From: Agelaius tricolor
Lineage: Eukaryota; Chordata; Aves; Passeriformes; Icteridae
DNA: 64,000 nucleotides
NCBI GenBank assembly: GCA_023055355.1
Contig: JALJCS010000051.1
Location: forward strand, 2,294,001-2,358,000
Direction of reading: 5' to 3'
Positions within the stretch are counted from its first letter, which is position 1; each line of letters starts with the position of its first letter. Shown piece by piece: positions 38,946 to 50,016 of the stretch. Made by a program: the position numbers and the translations under genes. The notes under the pieces were generated by a model that saw nothing but the letters and a program-made list of their open reading frames with translations, made no database searches and was not told the origin of the DNA.

Positions 38946-39402
38946 AGCAGATCTCTGTCACAAAGTCCTGGGAACACAACAGGTCTACCCCGATTCCAGC
39001 GGGACACCAGGTCTACCCCGGATTCTCTGTGACACCAGGTCTAGCTCTCTCCCGTGGGACATCAGGTCGTCCTCGCCCTGGCGGGACAACAGGTCTTCCC
39101 CGACCCTGGCCAGGGACAACATGTCTACCCTGGCTTCGCTGGGACATCAGGTCTACCCCAGCTCCGTCCGGAGACAACAGGTCTACCCCGGCCCTGGGCA
39201 GGACAACAGGTCTACCCACGCTTCACTGGGACATCAGGTCTACCCGAGCTCCGGCCAGGGACAACAGGTCTACCCTGCTCTGTAGGGAGATCAGGTCTTC
39301 CCCAGCTCCGTCCGGGGACAACAGGTCTACCCAGCTCTGTAGGGACAACTGGTCTACCTCAACTCAATAGGGGCAACAGGTCTACCCTTATATCGTAGGG
39401 CT
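38946..39402. repeat. Chimeric 457-bp block, M4 copy
   Basis: Counterpart of 32798-33254 at offset 6,148, with the same switch point. The tail ends in ttatatcgtag. Confidence 0.72.
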
Positions 39403-41106
39403 AGCAGATCTCTGTCACAAAGTCCTGGGGAGACAACAGGTCTACCCCGATTCCAGCGGGACACCAGGTCTACCCCGGCTTCTCTGGGAGACCAGGTCTA
39501 CCTCGCCCCAGCGGGACATCAGGTCGTCCCTGCCCTGGCGGGACAACAGGTCTACCCCGGCCCTGGCCAGGACAACAGGTCTACCCAGGCTTCGCTGGGA
39601 CATCAGGTCTACCCCAGCACTGTCCGGGGACAACAGGTCTACCCAGCTCTGTAGGGACATCAGGTCTACCTCAGCTCAATAGGGGCAACAGGTCTACCCT
39701 TGTTCCGTAGGGCTAGCAGATCTCTGTCACAAAGTCCTGGAAAGACAACAGGTCTACCCCGATTCCAGCGGGACACCAGGTCTACCCCGGATTCTCTGTG
39801 ACACCAGGTCTAGCTCTCTCCCGTGGGACATCAGGTCGTCCTCGCCCTGGCCGGACAACAGGTCTACCGCGGCCCTGGCCAGGACAACAGGTCGACCCTG
39901 GCTTCGCTGGGACATCAGGTCTACCCCAGCTGCGTCCAGGGACAAGAGGTCTACCCAGCTCTGTAGGGACATCAGGTCTACCCCAGCTCCGGCCAGGGAC
40001 AACAGGTCTACCCTGCTCTGTAGGGACATCAGGTCTACCCCAGCTCCGTCCGGGGACAACAGGTCTACCCAGCTCTGTGGGGACATCAGGTCTACCCCAG
40101 CTCCGTCCGGGGACAACAGGTCTACCCTGCTCTGTAGGGACAACTGGTCTACCTCAACTCAATAGGGGCAACAGGTCTACCCTTGTTCCGTAGGGCTAGC
40201 AGATCTCTGTCACAAAGTCCTGGAAAGACAACAGGTCTACCCCGATTCCAGCGGGACACCAGGTCTACCCCGGATTCTCTGTGACACCAGGTCTAGCTCT
40301 CTCCCGTGGGACATCAGGTCGTCCTCGCCCTGGCCGGACAACAGGTCTACCGCGGCCCTGGCCAGGACAACAGGTCGACCCTGGCTTCGCTGGGACATCA
40401 GGTCTACCCCAGCTGCGTCCAGGGACAAGAGGTCTACCCAGCTCTGTAGGGACATCAGGTCTACCCCAGCTCCGGCCAGGGACAACAGGTCTACCCTGCT
40501 CTGTAGGGACATCAGGTCTACCCCAGCTCCGTCCGGGGACAACAGGTCTACCCAGCTCTGTGGGGACATCAGGTCTACCCCAGCTCCGTCCGGGGACAAC
40601 AGGTCTACCCAGCTCTGTGGGGACATCAGGTCTACCCCAGCTCCGTCCGGGGACAACAGGTCTACCCTGCTCTGTAGGGACAACTGGTCTACCTCAACTC
40701 AATAGGGGCAACAGGTCTACCCTTGTTCCGTAGGGCTAGCAGATCTCTGTCACAAAGTCCTGGGGAGACAACAGGTCTACCCCGATTCCAGCGGGACACC
40801 AGGTCTACCCCGGATTCTCTGTGACACCAGGTCTAGCTCTCTCCCGTGGGACATCAGGTCGTCCTCGCCCTGGCCGGACAACAGGTCTACCGCGGCCCTG
40901 GCCATGACAACAGGTCGACCCTGGCTTCGCTGGGACATCAGGTCTACCCCAGCTGCGTCCAGGGACAAGAGGTCTACCCAGCTCTGTAGGGACATCAGGT
41001 CTACCCCAGCTCCGTCCGGGGACAACAGGTCTACCCAGCTCTGTAGGGACAACTGGTCTACCTCAGCTCAATAGGGGCAACAGGTCTACCCTTGTTCCGT
41101 AGGGCT

Positions 41107-42247
41107 AGCAGATCTCTGCCACAAAGTCCTGGGGAGACAACAGGTCTACCGCGTTTTCATCTGGACACCAGGTCTACCCCGGCTTCTCAGGGAGACCAGG
41201 TCTACCTCGCTCCAGCGGAACATCAGGTCGTCCTCGCCCTGGCGGGACAACAGGTCTTCCCCGACCCTGGCCAGGGACAACAGGTCTACCCGGGCTTCGC
41301 TGGGACATCAGGTCTACCCCAGCTCCGTCCGGAGACAACAGGTCTACCCCGGCCCTGGGCAGGACAACAGGTCTACCCTGGCTTCACTGGGACATCAGGT
41401 CTACCCGAGCTCCGGCCAGGGACAACAGGTCTACCCAGCTCTGTAGGGACATCAGGTCTACCCGAGCTCCGTCCGGGGACAACAAGTCTACCCAGCTCTG
41501 TAGGGACATCTGGTCTACCCCAGCTCCGTCCGGGGACAACAGGTCTACCCAGCTCTGTAGGGACAACTGGTCTACCTCAGCTCAATAGGGGCAACAGGTC
41601 TACCCTTGTTCCGTAGGGCTAGCAGATCTCTGCCACAAAGTCCTGGGGAGACAACAGGTCTACCGCGTTTTCATCTGGACACCAGGTCAACCCGGCTTCT
41701 CAGGGAGACCAGGTCTACCTCGCTCCAGCGGAACATCAGGTCGTCCTCGCCCTGGCGGGACAACAGGTCTTCCCCGACCCTGGCCAGGGACAACAGGTCT
41801 ACCCGGGCTTCGCTGGGACATCAGGTCTACCCCAGCTCCGTCCGGAGACAACAGGTCTACCCCGGCCCTGGGCAGGACAACAGGTCTACCCTGGCTTCAC
41901 TGGGACATCAGGTCTACCCGAGCTCCGGCCAGGGACAACAGGTCTACCCAGCTCTGTAGGGACATCAGGTCTACCCGAGCTCCGTCCGGGGACAACAAGT
42001 CTACCCAGCTCTGTAGGGACATCTGGTCTACCCCAGCTCCGGCCAGGGACAACAGGTCTACCCAGCTCTGTAGGGACATCAGGTCTACCCCAGCTCCAGC
42101 CAGGGACAACAGGTCTACCCAGCTCTGTAGGGACATCAGGTCTACCCCAGCTCCGGCCAGGGACAACAGGTCTACCCTGCTCTGTAGGGACAACTGGTCT
42201 ACCTCAGCTCAATAGGGGCAACAGGTCTACCCTTGTTCCGTAGGGCT
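41107..42247. repeat. Side-by-side pair of gcgttttcatctgg-head blocks (514 + 627 bp)
   Basis: Both blocks open with tctgccacaaagtcctgg and gcgttttcatctgg. Such blocks normally alternate with blocks of the other head class. Only the second has the one-base-deleted tcaacccgg form (41687); the first has tctaccccgg. The second also has two extra dimers relative to the first. Confidence 0.78.
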
Positions 42248-45200
42248 AGCAGATCTCTGTCACAAAGTCCTGGGAACACAACAGGTCTACCCCGATTCCA
42301 GCGGGACACCAGGTCTACCCCGGATTCTCTGTGACACCAGGTCTAGCTCTCTCCCGTGGGACATCAGGTCGTCCTCGCCCTGGCCGGACAACAGGTCTAC
42401 CCCGGCCCTGGCCAGGACAACAGGTCGACCCTGGCTTCGCTGGGACATCAGGTCTACCCCAGCTGCGTCCAGGGACAAGAGGTCTACCCAGCTCTGTAGG
42501 GACATCAGGTCTACCCCAGCTCCGTCCGGGGACAACAGGTCTACCCAGCTCTGTAGGGACAACTGGTCTACCTCAGCTCAATAGGGGCAACAGGTCTACC
42601 CTTGTTCCGTAGGGCTAGCAGATCGCTGCCACAAAGTCCTGGGGAGACAACAGGTCTACCGCGTTTTCATCTGGACACCAGGTCTACCCCGGCTTCTCAG
42701 GGAGACCAGGTCTACCTCGCTCCAGCGGAACATCAGGTCGTCCTCGCCCTGGCGGGACAACAGGTCTTCCCCGACCCTGGCCAGGGACAACAGGTCTACC
42801 CGGGCTTCGCTGGGACATCAGGTCTACCCCAGCTCCGTCCGGAGACAACAGGTCTACCCCGGCCCTGGGCAGGACAACAGGTCTACCCTGGCTTCACTGG
42901 GACATCAGGTCTACCCCAGCTGCGTCCAGGGACAAGAGGTCTACCCAGCTCTGTAGGGACATCAGGTCTACCCCAGCTCCGGCCAGGGACAACAGGTCTA
43001 CCCTGCTCTGTAGGGACATCGGGTCTACCCGAGTTCCGGCCAGGGACAAAAGGTCTACCCTGCTCTGTAGGGACATCAGGTCTACCCCAGCTCCGTCCGG
43101 GGACAACAGGTCTACCCAGCTCTGTGGGGACATCAGGTCTACCCCAGCTCCGGCCAGGGACAACAGGTCTACCCAGCTCTGTAGGGACAACTGGTCTACC
43201 TCAGCTCAATAGGGGCAACAGGTCTACCCTTGTTCCGTAGGGCTAGCAGATCTCTGTCACAAAGTCCTGGAAAGACAACAGGTCTACCCCGATTCCAGCG
43301 GGACACCAGGTCTACCCCGGATTCTCTGTGACACCAGGTCTACCTCGCTCCAGCGGAACATCAGGTGGTCCTCGCCCTGGCGGGACAACAGGTCTTCCCC
43401 GACCCTGGCCAGGGACAACATGTCTACCCTGGCTTCGCTGGGACATCAGGTCTACCCCACCTCCGTCCGGAGACAACAGGTCTACCCCGGCCCTGGGCAG
43501 GACAACAGGTCTACCCACGCTTCACTGGGACATCAGGTCTACCCGAGCTCCGGCCAGGGACAACATGTCTACCCTGCTCTGTAGGGAGATCAGGTCTTCC
43601 CCAGCTCCGTCCGGGGACAACAGGTCTACCCAGCTCTGTAGGGACAACTGGTCTACCTCAACTCAATAGGGGCAACAGGTCTACCCTTATATCGTAGGGC
43701 TAGCAGATCTCTGTCACAAAGTCCTGGGGAGACAACAGGTCTACCCCGATTCCAGCGGGACACCAGGTCTACCCCGGCTTCTCTGGGAGACCAGGTCTAC
43801 CTCGCCCCAGCGGGACATCAGGTCGTCCCTGCCCTGGCGGGACAACAGGTCTACCCCGGCCCTGGCCAGGACAACAGGTCTACCCAGGCTTCGCTGGGAC
43901 ATCAGGTCTACCCCAGCACTGTCCGGGGACAACAGGTCTACCCAGCTCTGTAGGGACATCAGGTCTACCCCAGCTCCAGCCAGGGACAACAGGTCTACCC
44001 AGCTCTGTAGGGACATCAGGTCTACCCCAGCTCCAGCCAGGGACAACAGGTCTACCCAGCTCTGTAGGGACATCAGGTCTACCTCAGCTCAATAGGGGCA
44101 ACAGGTCTACCCTTGTTCCGTAGGGCTAGCAGATCTCTGTCACAAAGTCCTGGAAAGACAACAGGTCTACCCCGATTCCAGCGGGACTTCAGGTCTACCC
44201 CGGCTTCTCTGGGAGACCAGGTCTACCTCGCCCCAGCGGGACATCAGGTCGTCCCTGCCCTGGCGGGACAACAGGTCTACCCCGGCCCTGGCCAGGACAA
44301 CAGGTCTACCCAGGCTTCGCTGGGACATCAGGTCTACCCCAGCACTGTCCGGGGACAACAGGTCTACCCAGCTCTGTAGGGACATCAGATCTACCTCAGC
44401 TCAATAGGGGCAACAGGTCTACCCTTGTTCCGTAGGGCTAGCAGATCTCTGTCACAAAGTCCTGGAAAGACAACAGGTCTACCCCGATTCCAGCGGGACA
44501 CCAGGTCTACCCCGGATTCTCTGTGACACCAGGTCTACCTCGCTCCAGCGGAACATCAGGTGATCCTCGCCCTGGCCGGACAACAGGTCTTCCCCGACCC
44601 TGGCCAGGGACAACATGTCTACCCTGGCTTCGCTGGGACATCAGGTCTACCCCAGCTCCGTCCGGAGACAACAGGTCTACCCCGGCCCTGGGCAGGACAA
44701 CAGGTCTACCCACGCTTCACTGGGACATCAGGTCTACCCGAGCTCCGGCCAGGGACAACAGGTCTACCCAGCTCTGTAGGGACAACTGGTCTACCTCAAC
44801 TCAATAGGGGCAACAGGTCTACCCTTATATCGTAGGGCTAGCAGATCTCTGTCACAAAGTCCTGGGGAGACAACAGGTCTACCCCGATTCCAGCGGGACA
44901 CCAGGTCTACCCCGGCTTCTCTGGGAGACCAGGTCTACCTCGCCCCAGCGGGACATCAGGTCGTCCCTGCCCTGGCGGGACAACAGGTCTACCCCGGCCC
45001 TGGCCAGGACAACAGGTCTACCCAGGCTTCGCTGGGACATCAGGTCTACCCCAGCACTGTCCGGGGACAACAGGTCTACCCAGCTCTGTAGGGACATCAG
45101 GTCTACCCCAGCTCCAGCCAGGGACAACAGGTCTACCCAGCTCTGTAGGGACATCAGGTCTACCCCAGCTCCAGCCAGGGACAACAGGTCTACCCAGCTC

Positions 45201-47227
45201 TGTAGGGACATCAGGTCTACCTCAGCTCAATAGGGGCAACAGGTCTACCCTTGTTCCGTAGGGCTAGCAGATCTCTGTCACAAAGTCCTGGAAAGACAAC
45301 AGGTCTACCCCGATTCCAGCGGGACTCCAGGTCTACCCCGGCTTCTCTGGAAGACCAGGTCTACCTCGCCCCAGCGGGACATCAGGTCGTCCCTGCCCTG
45401 GCGGGACAACAGGTCTACCCCGGCCCTGGCCAGGACAACAGGTCTACCCAGGCTTCGCTGGGACATCAGGTCTACCCCAGCTGCGTCCAGGGACAAGAGG
45501 TCTACCCAGCTCTGTAGGGACATCAGGTCTACCCCAGCTCCGGCCAGGGACAACAGGTCTACCCAGCTCTGTAGGGACATCAGGTCTACCCCAGCTCCGT
45601 CCGGGGACAACAGGTCTACCCAGCTCTGTGGGGACATCAGGTCTACCCCAGCTCCGTCCGGGGACAACAGATCTACCCAGCTCTGTAGGGACATCAGGTC
45701 TACCTCAGCTCAATAGGGGCAACAGGTCTACCCTTGTTCCGTAGGGCTAGCAGATCTCTGTCACAAAGTCCTGGAAAGACAACAGGTCTACCCCGATTCC
45801 AGCGGGACACCAGGTCTACCCCGGATTCTCTGTGACACCAGGTCTAGCTCTCTCCCGTGGGACATCAGGTCGTCCTCGCCCTGGCCGGACAACAGGTCTA
45901 CCGCGGCCCTGGCCAGGACAACAGGTCGACCCTGGCTTCGCTGGGACATCAGGTCTACCCCAGCTGCGTCCAGGGACAAGAGGTCTACCCAGCTCTGTAG
46001 GGACATCAGGTCTACCCCAGCTCCGGCCAGGGACAACAGGTCTACCCTGCTCTGTAGGGACATCGGGTCTACCCGAGTTCCGGCCAGGGACAAAAGGTCT
46101 ACCCTGCTCTGTAGGGACATCAGGTCTACCCCAGCTCCGTCCGGGGACAACAGGTCTACCCAGCTCTGTGGGGACATCAGGTCTACCCCAGCTCCGTCCG
46201 GGGACAACAGGTCTACCCTGCTCTGTAGGGACAACTGGTCTACCTCAACTCAATAGGGGCAACAGGTCTACCCTTGTTCCGTAGGGCTAGCAGATCTCTG
46301 TCACAAAGTCCTGGGGAGACAACAGGTCTACCCCGATTCCAGCGGGACACCAGGTCTACCCCGGATTCTCTGTGACACCAGGTCTAGCTCTCTCCCGTGG
46401 GACATCAGGTCGTCCTCGCCCTGGCCGGACAACAGGTCTACCGCGGCCCTGGCCAGGACAACAGGTCGACCCTGGCTTCGCTGGGACATCAGGTCTACCC
46501 CAGCTGCGTCCAGGGACAAGAGGTCTACCCAGCTCTGTAGGGACATCAGGTCTACCCCAGCTCCGTCCGGGGACAACAGGTCTACCCAGCTCTGTAGGGA
46601 CAACTGGTCTACCTCAGCTCAATAGGGGCAACAGGTCTACCCTTGTTCCGTAGGGCTAGCAGATCTCTGCCACAAAGTCCTGGGGAGACAACAGGTCTAC
46701 CGCGTTTTCATCTGGACACCAGGTCAACCCGGCTTCTCAGGGAGACCAGGTCTACCTCGCTCCAGCGGAACATCAGGTCGTCCTCGCCCTGGCGGGACAA
46801 CAGGTCTTCCCCGACCCTGGCCAGGGACAACAGGTCTACCCGGGCTTCGCTGGGACATCAGGTCTACCCCAGCTCCGTCCGGAGACAACAGGTCTACCCC
46901 GGCCCTGGGCAGGACAACAGGTCTACCCTGGCTTCACTGGGACATCAGGTCTACCCGAGCTCCGGCCAGGGACAACAGGTCTACCCAGCTCTGTAGGGAC
47001 ATCAGGTCTACCCGAGCTCCGTCCGGGGACAACAAGTCTACCCAGCTCTGTAGGGACATCTGGTCTACCCCAGCTCCGGCCAGGGACAACAGGTCTACCC
47101 AGCTCTGTAGGGACATCAGGTCTACCCCAGCTCCGGCCAGGGACAACAGGTCTACCCTGCTCTGTAGGGACAACTGGTCTACCTCAGCTCAATAGGGGCA
47201 ACAGGTCTACCCTTGTTCCGTAGGGCT
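42248..47227. repeat. M-type super-unit M5 (4,980 bp, mosaic)
   Basis: Eleven blocks: 369, 628, 457, 426, 312, 400, 426, 483, 540, 369, 570. Anchors 42248, 42617, 43245, 43702, 44128, 44440, 44840, 45266, 45749, 46289, 46658. The first three blocks match the start of M3 and M4, while 457-426-312 at 43245-44439 matches M1 at 19882 (offset 23,363). The 426-bp block at 43702 recurs at 44840 (offset 1,138). It holds the shortest member of the longer block series, 400 bp at 44440. Confidence 0.86.
44440..44839. repeat. Shortest long-series block (400 bp)
   Basis: One dimer shorter than the 457-bp block at 43245 that it otherwise resembles; ccctggccgg replaces ccctggcggg and aggtgatcc replaces aggtggtcc near 44560. 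It extends the long series down to 400 bp and supports the 57-bp step. Confidence 0.75.
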
Positions 47228-48224
47228 AGCAGATCTCTGTCACAAAGTCCTGGGAACACAACAGGTCTACCCCGATTCCAGCGGGACACCAGGTCTACCC
47301 CGGATTCTCTGTGACACCAGGTCTAGCTCTCTCCCGTGGGACATCAGGTCGTCCTCGCCCTGGCCGGACAACAGGTCTACCCCGGCCCTGGCCAGGACAA
47401 CAGGTCGACCCTGGCTTCGCTGGGACATCAGGTCTACCCCAGCTGCGTCCAGGGACAAGAGGTCTACCCAGCTCTGTAGGGACATCAGGTCTACCCCAGC
47501 TCCGTCCGGGGACAACAGGTCTACCCAGCTCTGTAGGGACAACTGGTCTACCTCAGCTCAATAGGGGCAACAGGTCTACCCTTGTTCCGTAGGGCTAGCA
47601 GATCGCTGCCACAAAGTCCTGGGGAGACAACAGGTCTACCGCGTTTTCATCTGGACACCAGGTCTACCCCGGCTTCTCAGGGAGACCAGGTCTACCTCGC
47701 TCCAGCGGAACATCAGGTCGTCCTTGCCCTGGCGGGACAACAGGTCTTCCCCGACCCTGGCCAGGGACAACAGGTCTACCCGGGCTTCGCTGGGACATCA
47801 GGTCTACCCCAGCTCCGTCCGGAGACAACAGGTCTACCCCGGCCCTGGGCAGGACAACAGGTCTACCCTGGCTTCACTGGGACATCAGGTCTACCCCAGC
47901 TGCGTCCAGGGACAAGAGGTCTACCCAGCTCTGTAGGGACATCAGGTCTACCCCAGCTCCAGCCAGGGACAACAGGTCTACCCTGCTCTGTAGGGATATC
48001 GGGTCTACCCGAGTTCCGGCCAGGGACAAAAGGTCTACCCTGCTCTGTAGGGACATCTGGTCTACCCCAGCTCCGGCCAGGGACAACAGGTCTACCCAGC
48101 TCTGTAGCGAGATCAGGTCTACCCCAGCTCCAGCCAGGGACAACAGGTCTACCCTGCTCTGTAGGGACAACTGGTCTACCTCAGCTCAATAGGGGCAACA
48201 GGTCTACCCTTGTTCCGTAGGGCT
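47228..48224. repeat. Partial sixth M super-unit (blocks 369, 628) at the M-to-P junction
   Basis: Anchors 47228 and 47597 repeat the start of M5 (offset 4,980). The second block keeps the agatcgctgcc anchor but its last dimers are unusual: gggatatcggg near 47993, acatctggtc near 48054 and tagcgagatc near 48107. After its tail the array returns to P-type order, so the M-to-P switch lies inside this block, most likely at about 48.04-48.13 kb. Confidence 0.78.
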
Positions 48225-50016
48225 AGCAGATCTCTGTCACAAAGTCCTGGGGAGACAACAGGTCTACCCCGATTCCAGCGGGACACCAGGTCTACCCCGG
48301 ATTCTCTGTGACACCAGGTCTAGCTCTCTCCCGTGGGACATCAGGTCGTCCTCGCCCTGGCCGGACAACAGGTCTACCCCGGCCCTGGCCAGGACAACAG
48401 GTCGACCCTGGCTTTGCTGGGACATCAGGTCTACCCCAGCTGCGTCCAGGGACAAGAGGTCTACCCAGCTCTGTAGGGACATCAGGTCTACCCCAGCTCC
48501 AGCCAGGGACAACATGTCTACCCTGCTCTGTAGGGACATCGGGTCTACCCGAGCTCCGGCCAGGGACAAAAGGTCTACCCAGCTCTGTTGGGACATCAGG
48601 TCTACCCCAGCTCCGTCCGGGGACAACAGGTCTACCCAGCTCTGTGGGGACATCAGGTCTACCCCAGCTCCGTCCGGGGACAACAGGTCTACCCTGCTCT
48701 GTAGGGACAACTGGTCTACCTCAACTCAATAGGGGCAACAGGTCTACCCTTGTTCCGTAGGGCTAGCAGATCTCTGTCACAAAGTCCTGGGGAGACAACA
48801 GGTCTACCCCGATTCCAGCGGGACACCAGGTCTACCCCGGATTCTCTGTGACAGCAGGTCTAACTCGCTCCCGTGGGACATCAGGGCGTCCTCGCCCTGG
48901 CCGGACAACAGGTCTACCCCGGCCCTGGCCAGGACAACAGGTCTACCCAGGCTTCGCTGGGACATCAGGTCTACCCCAGCTCCGTCCAGAGACAACAGGT
49001 CTACCCAGCTCTGTAGGGACATCAGGTCTACCCCACCTCCATCCGGGGACAACAGGTCTACCCAGCTCTGTAGGGACATCAGGTCTACCTCAGCTCAATA
49101 GGGGCAACAGGTCTACCCTTGTTCCGTAGGGCAAGCAGACCTCTGTCACCAAGTCCTGGGGAGACAACAGGTCTACCGCGTTTTCAGCTAGACACCAGGT
49201 CTACCCCGGCTCCTCTGGGAGACCAGGTCTACCTCGCTCCAGCGGAACATCAGGTGGTCCTCGCCCTGGCGGGACAACAGGTCTACCCCGACCCTGGCCA
49301 GGGACAACATGTCTACCCTGGCTTCGCTGGGACATCAGGTCTACCCCACCTCCGTCCGGAGACAACAGGTCTACCCCGACCCTGGGCAGGACAACAGGTC
49401 TACCCACGCTTCACTGGGACATCAGGTCTACCCGAGCTCCGGCCAGGGACAACAGGTCTACCCTGCTCTGTAGGGACATCAGGTCTTCCCCAGCTCCGTC
49501 CGGGGACAACAGGTCTACCCAGCTCTGTAGGGACATCAGGTCTACCCCAGCTCTGTCCGGGGACAACAGGTCTACCCAGCTCTGTAGGGACAACTGGTCT
49601 ACCTCAACTCAATAGGGACAACAGGTCTACCCTTATATCGTAGGGCTAGCAGATCTCTGTCACAAAGTCCTGGGGAGACAACAGGTCTACCCCGATTCCA
49701 GCGGGAAACCAGGTCTACCCCGGCTTCTCTGGGAGACCAGGTCTACCTCGCCCCAGCGGGACATCAGGTCGTCCCTGCCCTGGCGGGACAACAGGTCTAC
49801 CCTGGCCCTGGCCAGGACAACAGGTCTACCCAGGCTTCGCTGGGACATCAGGTCTACCCCAGCACTGTCCGGGGACAACAGGTCTACCCAGCTCTGTAGG
49901 GACATCAGGTCTACCCCAGCTCCAGCCAGGGACAACAGGTCTACCCAGCTCTGTAGGGACATCAGGTCTACCTCAGCTCAATAGGGGCAACAGGTCTACC
50001 CTTGTTCCGTAGGGCT
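48225..50016. repeat. Diverged third copy of the P-type leading module (540, 369, 514, 369)
   Basis: Anchors 48225, 48765, 49134 and 49648 lie 48,140 bp after 85, 625, 994 and 1508, with the same first three block lengths. It differs from the two close copies at 85 and 53377 in many bases, for example agacctctg at the 49134 anchor, catcagggcgtcc near 48883, ggctcctctggg near 49209 and the M-zone tail ttatatcgtag near 49634. It therefore mixes P order with M-zone variants. Confidence 0.8.

Larger units (their letters stand above)
35529..42247. repeat. M-type super-unit M4 (6,719 bp)
   Basis: Fourteen blocks: 369, 628, 457, 312, 540, 570, 541, 457, 312, 483, 540, 369, 514, 627. Anchors 35529, 35898, 36526, 36983, 37295, 37835, 38405, 38946, 39403, 39715, 40198, 40738, 41107, 41621. 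Offset from M3 is 6,574 to the middle of the 37835 block and 6,148 from there on, a 426-bp deletion. At its end two blocks with the gcgttttcatctgg head lie side by side (514 and 627 bp) where M3 has one of 570 bp. Confidence 0.88.
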
